A stretch of 64,000 nucleotides of DNA, from NCBI GenBank assembly GCA_037043235.1, contig JAWRVZ010000003.1:9227501-9291500 (forward strand), given 5' to 3'. The DNA comes from Rhodeus uyekii (Eukaryota; Chordata; Actinopteri; Cypriniformes; Acheilognathidae). Positions 32,304 to 45,000 of the stretch are shown piece after piece (position 1 is the stretch's first letter; the number at the start of each line of letters is the position of its first letter). A program made the position numbers and the translations under genes. The notes under the pieces are model-generated. The model did no database searches. It saw only the letters and a list, made by a program, of their open reading frames with translations, and had not been told where the DNA came from.

Positions 32304-33431
32304 TTTATTTACAATATTTAAATGTATTATCAGTGCGAATAGTACAAATATAAATACATAATTTTACATGGTGGTATCTAATGTCTGCGAGCTTTGACAA
32401 GTAATGGAGGTATTTCATGGATACACATTTAATGTGATAATGTGTGTTCATTTAAGGACTACCGATCAATAAATGCTTCCAAACTATTACAGATTATATA
32501 GTTACTGACCTGACGTCACATCACTTTCACATAGACTGACCTTTAACATGAGTAAAAGCTAAAAAACGAGTCCCTGAATTTCTTAGACTAAATAATATTT
32601 ACACGAGAGGTTTGGCAGAGCTATACAACAGACGACAGGCACTTTAGGAATCTTTTGATTCTCTGTTGGTAATTTAGATTCAGAAAAAAACACTTTTTCT
32701 ATGTACAGCACTGGCACTGACATTAAGACATGCTGAACATAAGTTGTGAAATACTGTCAGAGGTAATCACTGTAAAAAAAATACAACTGCCCATTGAACC
32801 CAATACAGAACCCAATGACAGACAATGTGTAAGATGGCCATTTTCATATTAATAATTCATATGAAACATGAATGGGGAAAAATAATGACTGTAAAAAAAT
32901 TTACATATTAAGCTACAACTGGTAGTTCTTAATGCACATTATATAAAAATAACCATTATAAACATTCAAAACAGTGCTGTAAAAATAACAGTAAACACAG
33001 TAAAAGTCATAAACATAAATATTCAGTATTGACATCACAATGAAACCCTAATTTACAAGTTTACAAATAACCCTAGTACACATCTAAAATACAAAATGTA
33101 TCTATAAACATTATTTACACATCATAAGTCACCCGCTTATGAATTCTGATATTAATAAGCATTTGTACAGTTCATATCAAAGTCTTTATTTTTGTAGCTC
33201 CAGATCAACTTTATCAATTTGGACGGCAGAAACTGTCCTCGTCCAGCAGAACATGGGCAACATAGTGCTATGGTATGCTGGGATTCAGAGCACCATTTGT
33301 ATTAAATGATCCTATAGAACTACTAAAAAAACTTCAGCGCAGGACCATGTTGTGCTTTAATACTAGTACGGAGACAGACACTGATTCTTCAAACCCCTTC
33401 CAGTTCATTCAACGTCCTTCACGGTGAAGAC
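32304..33431 (-). other. celsr1: probable celsr1 3' UTR
   Basis: AT-rich, non-coding, directly after the celsr1 stop. A minus-strand AATAAA at 32304-32309 is a candidate poly(A) signal. The extent is inferred. Confidence 0.45.
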
Positions 33432-33456
33432 TCAGATTGAAGTTTCGTTGCTGCCA
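33432..33456 (-). CDS. celsr1: celsr1 candidate final coding exon, C-terminus NETSI
   Basis: Acceptor tttctgttgttag|TGG after an 83-nt intron, similar to other short introns of this gene (78, 84 and 96 nt). In frame it gives DGSNETSI followed by TGA at 33432-33434. The ending T-S-I fits a class I PDZ ligand. If the intron is retained, the protein instead ends NEDFDSE at 33536. Confidence 0.6.
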
Positions 33457-33967
33457 CTAACAACAGAAATACAGAGTGGTGTTACATTCAGAATGTGACC
33501 AAATATATTTGAATGATCAGCATTTGACATGCAACTCACTCAGAATCAAAGTCTTCGTTCGCCAGGGTAACGGGGCTCGTACCGAGCTCCACAGTGACCC
33601 CGTTCAGCGAAGGCTTGGGCGGTAAGGGAGGTGGCCTGATGACGATGCTGTTGGCCTCGGTTCCTGAGAGAACGCCCTCGTTTGACCCCACCGATGGAGT
33701 CTTACAGGAGATCTGGGGTGGGTTGTAGTCACTGAGCTTCTCCCTCAAGCGGTTCTTCATGTTCTTGTCCGTCAGTGGGGGTGGATACGTGATTTTGTTC
33801 TTTAAAATGCCTAATAAAAGTGAAGCAATAATAACTATACAATAATAATATAATATTTTGTTATTTAATGAAATTCATAAAAAGGCACAATTCTAAGACA
33901 CATGTATATATATAATTAATCGCAATTAATTGCATCTAACATAAAAGTTTGTTCATATAATGTTAAC

Positions 33968-34017
<50 letters not shown>

Positions 34018-36604
34018 ATGTATACATATATATGTGTGTGTGTTTGTCTAGATATAATGTTTACATATACATACATATTTGTGTATGTATGTGTATATAT
34101 ATATATGTGTGTAAACATTATATGTAGACAGACAAACACACACACATATATAAATATATATATATATATATATTTTTATATATATATATATATATATTTA
34201 AAGACATTTAAAATTACATTATAACTATCAATTTAATTATTATTATTATTTTTTTTTTAAAACTTTTAATTAAAATAGTCTTAAAACAATCTTCACATAA
34301 ACTCAATATAATTAATGTCATATTGACCTGTGGCCGTAAATGTAAGTCTGCATGTGTTGTTGCTCACCTCTTCTGGGTAGCTGGTTGCTGTTTGGCTGAC
34401 TGGGTGAACTCTCGCTTTGAGACACATCTCCATTTTGGTTTAGTTTATTCCCTTGATGAAGTTCCACGTTCACTTTTGTTTCCACCCGCAGTTTCTCTGG
34501 ACCCCCCGTATCCTCACTTTCACTGGCTGTGGGCGGCTCCTCAGGCCAGTATGGCTTCCCATGACCAGACCCGGCATCAACTGCAGAACAACATGGGTAC
34601 AGTTATCTAACATCCAAGTTTAAATAAGGAATGAATGTCTTCTGGTGACTATATAACTCATTTTTTTGTGAGTGATTTCTGGAATAAACCATGTGAAAGA
34701 GCAGCAGGTGAGAGGTCACAGAAGAGGCTGCAGGCACCTTTAGGAGTGCTGTGGATGGGCGTTCTCTCGTTGTTCCATTTAGTCTTGGAGTGCTTGGCCT
34801 CATCTTCACTGTCCGAGGAGTGGGAGGAAGCGTAGGAGCTGCTGTGTTCATCCGCTGAGAGCTCACTGTCCGAATCAGAGTCTGTATAGAAACAGAAAAT
34901 TTGCCTCTGATTTCAGAAGTGCACTAGTTCACCCATAATTCATTATTTTTTGATTGTTAGTAACTAACTGAAGAGCTTTAGCATAGGCTGCTAGAACAAA
35001 ATGTTTAAAAAACGTTATAACATCAGTTGACCCTTCAATAGTCTGTGCATGTTGCGTTTTCAAGTGTATTTTCCCTCACCTTCGGCCTTTTTACTCTTGT
35101 GGAAAAAGAGCGACGCGTCTCCTTCATCATGTCCCACTTTTCCACCATTAGTCGATATGCTGTGTTTCTTCTCCCTGTGTGCAAACAACATTACAACTTT
35201 GTATTAAATATTGTGAATTTATTTCATTACATTAAGTGGAGTCACGCTGAAGTTATTTAATAATAGTTGATAGTAAAATCTTCACAAATGCAGGAGCTGA
35301 CAATATGATAAATATGACAACCAGGATTTTTTCCCACTAGCTAATAACTTTTTCTCTGAAAATCTCAAATGCTTTACTGACACACTTTGTAGTAAGAACA
35401 AACACATCAAACACATGATCAAAAACATCAATACACATTAGATCCAATATTTGATCCATGTAACATATGACACTGTGCTGTGAATTAGGAAAACATTGGG
35501 AATACTAAAGGGCTCTGTCAGTGGTTATAGTACCAAAAAAAGAGGGGAGGGGGGTCATAAATATGCCTAAAATGGCCCCATTGATACTACTAATGTATTT
35601 AGTCTCATCTAAAGATATTCAGCGGAGTGACCTAAAACCCAAATTCTCCTTTGAGACTTTTACGCACAATATAACAGGTAAATAATTGGTGCAAATAGGT
35701 TAGTGAAACTGCTGCCAGCACAGCTGCAGGGGAAAACTTCAATGAGTTCATAATTCCCGATATATTTAGGGCAAATATGATTCATATACGAGAGAAAAGA
35801 CCAAGGTCTACAGAAATTAAAAGAACTCATGATTCATGTTTTAAGTGGTCAAAGAGAAGGTGTGGAGATCTTTCATATAAGTATTTCAAATGAAATGCTA
35901 ACTAATGTAGTTAACCAATTGAACCTTATTGTAAAGAGTGACTGAGTAACTCCTATTATGATTCACGTGTGGTGTATTACCTGAGTGTGGAAACGAGGTA
36001 GCTGCTGCCGTGACTCCTGCCTGATCTAACAGAGCTCTCTAGAGAAACAGTGGACTCTCCGATTGTGGTCCGGAACAGACCTCCATCCTCCATGTACACA
36101 TCCCCATTCAGAGAACGCTGGAATGCCAGAAGATTCATTGTTAATGATTCATTGCTAAATAAACTGTACCTTTTTTTATGTGTCAGACTCACTGTGAGTA
36201 AAGTAGCCCGTGTTGTACTGGGATCTTCAGCTAGTACTTTCTTCCCTGTAAAGACATTTTTCAGGTTCCTCCTCACATCTTTATTGAGAATACAGTGGAA
36301 AAAGAAGATGCAAATGCCCTGGAATGACAAATTAATTAATGAATAATTACAAATCTGTCACAATTCAAAAGCATACTTGTTTTATAAGGTAATTCCCATT
36401 GTATTGTATTAATTTTTAAAATATTTTTATTATTATTTGTACTCTTTTTTTTGTTCTATATTAAAATATTATCTATATTACTATTAAAATTATGTAATTA
36501 TACGCTAACAATTATGTTAATGCATTGTTGACTAACTATAACTATATACTCTATATACTATATACTATATACTAATATAACTCTTTAACTATAACTCTGA
36601 CTCC

Positions 36605-36692
<88 letters not shown>

Positions 36693-39600
36693 GTTATATA
36701 TCTATCTATCTAATAGACAAAATTATAATAAAAAATATAAAATGGAATACAATCAAGTCAAATTAAAGTCAAGTTAGTCAACAATGCCTTATAGAAATAA
36801 AAAAAAAGAGTATGTGTGTGTGAAACACAACTGAGGCATTCTAAGGACTTTGAAAAGAAACTTTGACTGTTCTGACAAACAGTGTACATTATTCACATGA
36901 CCATAAGTACCTGTAAGCAGCTGAGGATGGCAAAAAGGTAGTGAAAGGAAAGCACATCGCTGTTGACTGCCATCAGACCCAGCAGCCAGGTGGCGCTGAT
37001 GAGTAACAGGAGGAGGAAGGCCACTCGAAGAGCAGAGCTGCACAACAGCAAAGGAGAATTTTTAAAAAGATTGCCCCTTACCTGCTTCAAGTTTGACCTA
37101 ACTCTGAACTTACATTGCTCCCGACTTCTCTGTGCGCTGGCGCCGTCCAAATGATGCTTTGGCTGCCAGCACAATTAGGATTACATCTATCTGTTAAAAA
37201 AGAAATTTGTTTTTCTTTATTTAGTCAAAACGGGAAAAGGAGATTTTCCACTGTGCTAAATGAGATTAAACTGACCAACACTACTATGGAGATTGGTCCA
37301 GTGATACTCCAGATAAGAGTGTCATTTACAGAGAGCCAGCAGAAGTCAGGGTTTCCATAACCCTGAGGATCCAAACCCACAGCCAGACCTGACAAGAGAC
37401 AAATAATCAGCAACAGTGTACAATCAAGATGTGAATTACAAGCGGTTTAGGGGGTCTGACTCTTCCACTTTAAAGTTCAGTAAGCGATTTCTGAGAAAAA
37501 TTTACATTTATGCATTTGGCAGACGCTTTTATCCAAAGCGACTTACATTGCATTCAACAATGTAACACATTGAATCAGTTCTTGCTTTCCCTGGGATTGA
37601 ACCCATGACCTTGGCGTTGTAAACACCAATACTCTACTGATTGAGCTACAGGAAAGCTACTCAAAATTCTGGACCGTCGAGAAATCGAGACTCATCAGAC
37701 CAGGCAATATTTTTCCAGTCTTCAACTGTCCAATTTTGGTGAGCTTGTGCAAATTGTAGCCTCTTCTTCCTATTTGTAGTGGAGATGAGTGGTACCCGGT
37801 GGGGTTTTCTGCTGTTGTAACCCATCGGCCTCAAAGTTGTGCGTGTTGTGGATTCACAAATGCTTTGCTGAATACCTCGGTTGTAACGAGTGGTTATTTC
37901 AGTCAAAGTTGCTCTTCTGTCAGCTTGAAGCCAGTCGGCCCATTCTCCTCTGACCTCTAGCATTAACAAGGCATTTTCGCACACAGGACTGCCACATACT
38001 GGATGTTTTTCCCTTTTCACACCATTCTTTGTAAACCCTAGAAATGGTTGTGCGTGAAAATCCCAGTAACTGAGCAGATTGTGAAATACTCAGACCGGCC
38101 CGTCTGGCACCAACAACCATGCCATGCTCAAAATTGCTTAAATCACCTTTCTTCCCATTCTGACATTCAGTTTGGTAACTTGGTTCTGTGAAACAGAAAA
38201 ACTATTTTACTCACGTATGGAGCAGGAACAACACAAACTCAGCATCCAAAATTTTCAGGACTTCCTGCTTTGGTCTCTCCAGAGCTGGAAAGCTTTTCTA
38301 ATACTAATGCGGGTCCTAAAGCTCTTGCCTGATTATAATAACCCTTCTTTTGCCAGTGATATTCCTCTTTCTATAGTCTTTCTCCAAATGTCTCTCTTGC
38401 TCACTCTCTCTCCTCCCTGAATAAGAGTGGACCCGCCCACTATTGCTTATTGGGCAGTGTGTTGTGGTGCTTGATCCGATCCATTTTAAACAGAGTTTCT
38501 CAGAAATCGCTTACTGCACCTTTAACACTTGAACTGTCCAAAACAACTTCAACACAAAATGACGGGTGGTTTCATATACTAAACTTTTTTAATGAGCACC
38601 TGGGTATCATACCAGTGATAACAGCAGGAATCCCCCAACCGATGGCGTAGTAGAAGCGCATGTGGCCCTGGTTAATGTTCCGCATCTCAGTCAGCATGCG
38701 ATAGATGTGCAGCCCCTCCACAAACATCCAGGCAAATGCGCACATGTACGAATAATGTAGCAGAATGGCCACTACTGTACATACAAACTATAAATCAAAC
38801 AAGAAACAGGTTTAATTTCGAACACAAACCTCCAAGATAATCCAAATAAAATAATGTTATTGATATTATCTAAAAATTCTTCCTGCTGCTCACCGGACTG
38901 TCTGTCTGATTAATGCCAGTGAGGAAGATGAGCTCAGAGAGGAAGATGGCGGCCACCAGGTTCTTGTGGATGCTGTGTAGGTTGGAGCGCAGCTTGCGAA
39001 GAATAGCCAGTAGGAGGAAGGTGATGAGGAGGGCCACCAGAGAGGCGGATACTGTAGTGTAGGTCACCGCTTTCAGAGGAAGAACATCACCATGCTAAGG
39101 ATGAGATAGCAGCGTTTAAAAACTAGTTAGCTGGCTGTATACTAGCAATATTTCATATAAACCAAAATAGCTGGTTGTGTCCTACTTCTCGTTTGGAGAT
39201 GTCCATGAGAACAGCAAAACTGGTCATGTGGTTGCACTGGCAGCTGATGTGAGTCGAGTTCCTGAAGACCAGCTCACAGCCTTTAGAAGACCAGGCGCCT
39301 CCGCCAGCAACCCTATCAAATACGAGCAGGAAAAAAACAAAAAAACAAAATTATGAAGTATTCTGCAGTCACAGCATGAGCAGAGCTTTCTTAATGTATT
39401 GCATTAATTTATGCATTCATTAAGGGCTCACAGAATGGAGTGGTTCCAGTAGACGCAAACAGGTTTGGTTCTCTCGTGGGTCTCTAGGAGCCTGAAGTTC
39501 AGGGTGATGGGTCTTTGGAGGGGTGTGGGGAGGGCTTCTCCGTCCCTGTGGACCACCACACTCACTACAGGTGTGTTGATGACAGGACGAGTGGGCAGTC

Positions 39601-42018
39601 TGGGTTGTGTAACAACAATAAATATATATCAAATTAATTTGTTTTTAACAATTTTATCTCATCCCAATTTTGACTCTTAATCTCATCATTTTGACCTTTG
39701 TATCATATGAATTAGTATCTCATAATTACAACCTTTTATATCTAAATTGCAAATATTAATAACATAATGTTTTCCCCTTATGCGGTGGAAACGGATTGAT
39801 ATTTAATTGTTTATGCTCATTCCCTTTATTTTTTCCATTATTTCAACACCTACTTGAAGGTAATCTTTAAAACTTAAAAAATATTTATACTACTAAGCAA
39901 ATGTCAAAATGAATGTCCATTTTACATACTGTGCTGTACATTGTAATGTTGTCTAAATTCACTAGTCGTATTTAAAATGACTGATTTTAGTTTTTTTGAG
40001 TTTTACTTTGTAATCTATTTAAACAAAACAGTATAGAATTTTTATATTGGCTATTTATCAGAATGAAAACAATTATGAGCTAATGCATCAATGAGAATTT
40101 TAATATGATATATGATAGCATTGCATGTCCTGGTCAAGGAAATCTGTTGTTTGCGTGTAAAATCCCAGGCTGAAGTTCTACCTAAGACTGCGGCGGTCCG
40201 GATCGTAACTCTCCGGAAGGAGCCGACCAAGAGACCTGTAGATCATCACCATGACTACAGTGGGCGGATCGGGATGTTCGGCATGGCGTCTTTTCTTAAT
40301 GGACGGTGTTAGATCAACATTCTGGTTGATGAAAGACTCAGTTGGTGCAATATGGGCTGTAAGCTCTGTTAATGCATCTGTAGTGTAATATGACATAAGA
40401 AAGTTTAGATCATTTCCATGACTACTTATAATATAAAGAAAATAATTTTCAAAGTAAAAACCTTTGCTCTTTTTCGGCATGGAAAGCAGGTTTGGGAACA
40501 GGACAGATGACTCCAACTCTTTTGAGAACGTCTCCTTAACCTCCTGAAATCGAGGAATCTGGTCTTGGTTTGCGGTGGAGTCCAGAAAATCTAACGCAAC
40601 AACTTGAATGTGAAGAAAAATGGTAAATATTTGTACACTAAACAGAGCAGATGCTAGAGGATTGGGAAATCAGTACTAACTCATGTTGTTGGTGACGATG
40701 GTGAAGGGTCTCAGGTAGGTCTTCCTCACGTTCTGTACCAGAGTGTTGGCATACTCCTCAAAGTTGTGCAGTAGATGTGCCGTCCCACTATCAGAGCGCT
40801 GTATCATCTCCCAGTGCTCCTTGTTGACTGGGTCAAGAATGGCACTTCCAGCCTTAATAATGTTCTATCACAACAAACAAGAGTAATGTTAAATGTATAT
40901 TGGATAATCACCATGGGTTAATTTAATTAATGAATAAAATAATTAAGGTACAAAAAAAACATTTATTCAAATATTTTCAAATAGATAAAACTGAGTTTAC
41001 ATCTTTGCTCATTTAATCTAAGGGAGTTTAAAAGCTGGTTATTTATAGTCATTAGTTGGTCCAACACGGTTTTGATGGTTGATCAGACTGGTGAGGTGAA
41101 CCAGACAAACCATATTGGTTAAAAGATTGAGAGCAGATAGGTCAATTTTGACTTGCAACAAATCAGTTACAATGTTCCAAAAACCAATTTATGCTATTAA
41201 GATCTGGCTCCAATCAAGTTATCAAGCTTATTTTGAGCTCCTGTTCCTATCATTGAGCCGCAGCACCCATAAGTCTGAGTATGAGATTGTATGTGAAGAC
41301 ACTGTGAGATTCTGGAAGTGTGCGAATGCTTTGAGGGTTATATACCTTGTTGAAATCGGTATCATGAGTGGCGGTGAGCTCAAAGCCCTGCTGCAGACTC
41401 TCATGCTCTAACACTCTAGCCAGCAGATGGTAGGCCATCCTCACGTCATTTCCAAAGAGACGGTCCGTGTGGTCGGTGGCGGAGTACAGCGCCCCCGCAA
41501 GGCTCCTTGATTTCTCTCCGTCCATTCGAGAAGAATTAGCATGAAGATCCTCGCTCTTAAGTCACAAATGAAAGAGTGGCTGCTTGATATTCCAGACCAC
41601 AGTTTCGAACTAGAATTACAAATTGATTCAACCAACAAAAGAGTCACAAACCTCCATCTTTAGTTTTGAGAAGCTGAGGGAAGTGCAGTTGAAAAGATCA
41701 GGAGGAAGCCAACCTTTATCATCGCTGCAATGACGGATAGCTGTGCCTGTCAAACGACATGTCAAATGTGGATATATATCGATAAATCATTCAAGAATAA
41801 ATAAATAAAATGATAAAAATTCCTAAATATACAACCAGTTAAAAGTTTGCACACATTTTCTTAGTTATTTATTGTAAGTGCTATTTTCCACATCTTTTTA
41901 ACTATAGTAAAATCATTCATATGAATAAATAAATAAATATCACAAATGGAAATATGGGTAGTGCCCAAAACAATCTATTTATTTATTTATTTATATAAAA
42001 TAATAATAATAATAATAA

Positions 42019-42077
<59 letters not shown>

Positions 42078-45000
42078 ATACATGTACATCCATAATCATA
42101 AAACCAAATATATAATGTATTTTTTAACAAATGTTTTACTTTTGTAATTAAATTAATTTATAAACACAATTATAAATTAAATTATATTATATTTATATTT
42201 ATTAAAATATCACATTTGCTAGACACAATTATATATTAAATTATATACAGTACATTATAAATATACAATTATATATACAATTATATATATAATTGTATAT
42301 TTATAATTAATGTAACTTCTTGATTTAGTGAAGAACAGTATAAATTATCTAGACTCACCGCTAGATCCTTTAGGGCAGTTTGTGGCTGAAGGGCCACCAA
42401 ACATGGTCCGGGGCCACCAGATACTACCTTCAAACGCTTTGGGACAACCGTCATAAACCACTAAATAACAAAATTGAGTGAGGGGAGAGAGAAAGGACAA
42501 TGTTACAAAACAGATGCCATTCAGTGTCAGAAGAAGATAACTAAACAGATGATAAGCCCCATTGATTTTCATAGTTAAAAAAATAAAATAAAAAAAGCTA
42601 TGGAAATCTTGGGTTATCAACATTCTTCAAAATATCTTAAATTGTGTTCAGTGGAAGAAAAACATTCATACAGGTTTGAAACAACTTAAGGGTGAGTAAA
42701 TGATAACAGAAATTTCATTTTTGGGTGAACTATCCCTTTAAGGAGTATCAAATGCCCATTTCTGTTCCAGGAAACCCCACAGTCTGTATAGGTACTCCAT
42801 GATGACATGAAAGCTTATGATTAGAGTGTATTACACTTAGATTTCATCATACTATGTATGCATATATATGCAAAATTTTTGAACAGTTTTCCTATTTTTG
42901 TCCTTATTTTTTTTCAATTGTACAAGAAAAACATTGTGTCAAATATTTTTTAACCAGTTTTGAATTGAGCTCAACAACAGTTAACTGCTTCCCTGTCCAG
43001 AACAGAACACATACCCACACATCCCCCGACTGTCACCTCTGCGAAGGGGTTGTCACAACGGTTGCATTGACGGCCCACCACACCCATCTTACAGGCGCAC
43101 TGTCCCGTCACAGGGTCACATGTCTTCGAATGCGCTCCAAGGTGAAAACAATCACATGGGTAGCAAGTGTCACCACCAAGAGGGCGAAAGTAATTGTCCT
43201 GAAAAATTGAGGAGGATAATATAAGGGCATCTTGAGATCAAAGCATAATAGTGTACACTAAAATACCTTTTTTGAAATAAATCAATAATTTTATTCAGCA
43301 AGAATGCATTAAAACGGATCAAAAGCGACATTAAAGACATTTAGGGAGTGTTCACATTGTGTTGGCATGTTTAGCTAGATTAAAACAAACTGGTGCGACT
43401 GCTCTGTTAGTGCGGTTTATTTGAATAAGTGTTCAAGTGGACCGAGAGCGCTGAAAAGATGCGTCTCGGTTTTCTTCCAAACAAACTCTGGTGAGGTTTG
43501 AATGAGATATAAATGCAATACAGACCAAAGATATATATACAAACAAAAAAACAGGACAAGATGCCACAAGATGCAACCCTAAAAAGGTTTATTCTCGTCA
43601 TAGTCTCAACCTTGACCTGTTGCTCAATCAGTAGAGCATTGGTGTTTACAACGCCAAGGTCATGGGTTCAATCCCAGGGAAAGCAAGAACTGATTCAATG
43701 TGTTCCTTGAATGCAATGTAAGTCATTTAGGATAAAAGCGTCTGCCAAATGCATAAATGTACTCATATGTAGGCTACGAACATACAACAAGTGCATTTAG
43801 TCCAGCACACAGCATTGTTTTGGATGTTCGGTAAGTCCTATCTTGAAATATCCATAATAAAATCCCTATGTCTTTAGGTTTGGTGTTAAAATGCCAAGTG
43901 GACCAAAGGATCCAAGCGAACCAAAGTACAAGTGTGAACACACCCTTAAACGTTACAACAGATTTGTACTTTAGCAGACTTGTACTTTTGAATTGTTTAA
44001 AAAAACAATCAAAAAAGATATCGAGATGTTTTCAACATTGATCACGATGAGAAATGTTTTTAATCTTTTAATCAAACAAATACAGCCTTGGTGAGGGTAA
44101 AACGAAAAATCTTACTGATTCCAAACTCTTGTACAGTAGTGTGCTTAATACAATAAAAGCGACATGGTCCAGTTTCTATTTATATTGTTGTACAACAACC
44201 GCAACTCAGTGGTTTCCATTCAGTTCCTGCACATTAGAGAGTCTGGAGCATGCGATCACTTGCAGCTTACCTTGCAGCTACACTCTCCTGTGGTTTTATT
44301 ACAGTCCCTTTTGAAGCCTTTGCTCACATCGCAGTTACAGGGCCCACATGTCGGGTATCCCCACCAGCCGTAAGCACAAGGTTGATCCCCTCTGTGTGTG
44401 TGTGCGCGCATGTCAAAGTAAGAGTGAAAAAGGGACAGAGAGAAATAAAATCATGCAATAGTGCAGTTTAAACCACAAACTTCACAGAATGAGACTCAAA
44501 ACAGCTGAAATTGGGAAAATAATTGGACATAAAATTCCGCTGTAAAATCAAAGCGGTGGATTCTGACTGCGAGGCAAACACGAAATTGCTTGTGTAAAAG
44601 CAATACATCATTCATAGCTCGCGTCCTTTGTGATTATTTAAAAGAGAATTCTTTCATGGTTAAAGAAAGGCATAGAAACTAAATAATTTCAAACATATCT
44701 GATCCTATTATTTTAGTGGAAATCCTTATTTTTGTTTTTATATAATTTTGGGAGTTTACAGATTAAGAACGTGTTTAAGATTTACATTTATGCAGTTGGC
44801 AGACGCCTTTATCCAAAGCAACTTACATTGCATTCAAGGAACACATTGAATCAGTTCTTGCTTTCCCTGGGATTGAACCCATGACCTTGGTGTTGTAAAC
44901 ACCAATGCTCTACTGATTGAGCTTTGTTGGAGAAAGACTATTGTTTTTGCCATTATATATGTTATGTAAAATGACAACAAAAAGTATTTTATTTAAAAAA

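Larger units (their letters stand above)
43270..44145. repeat. cyprinid-type dispersed repeat, copy interrupted by another element
   Basis: The left part (tattcagcaagaatgcatta, gacattaaagacattt) and the right part (gttttcaacattgatcac, cttggtgagggtaaaa, ending near ccaaactcttgtacagtagt) correspond to the ends of the copy at 55014-55417. Between them lies a separate TIR element (43343-43946). Confidence 0.7.

Noticed and set aside
34018..34224. Frames and a hairpin that might suggest a microRNA or small protein
   Set aside because: Sequence is almost entirely TA/TG dinucleotide repeats; low complexity explains both.
36050..36346. Plus-strand frame of 98 codons
   Set aside because: Exact antisense shadow of celsr1 tail exons.
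36604..36692. Regular short repeats considered as a CRISPR-like array
   Set aside because: Pure tetranucleotide microsatellite without spacers, in a vertebrate intron.
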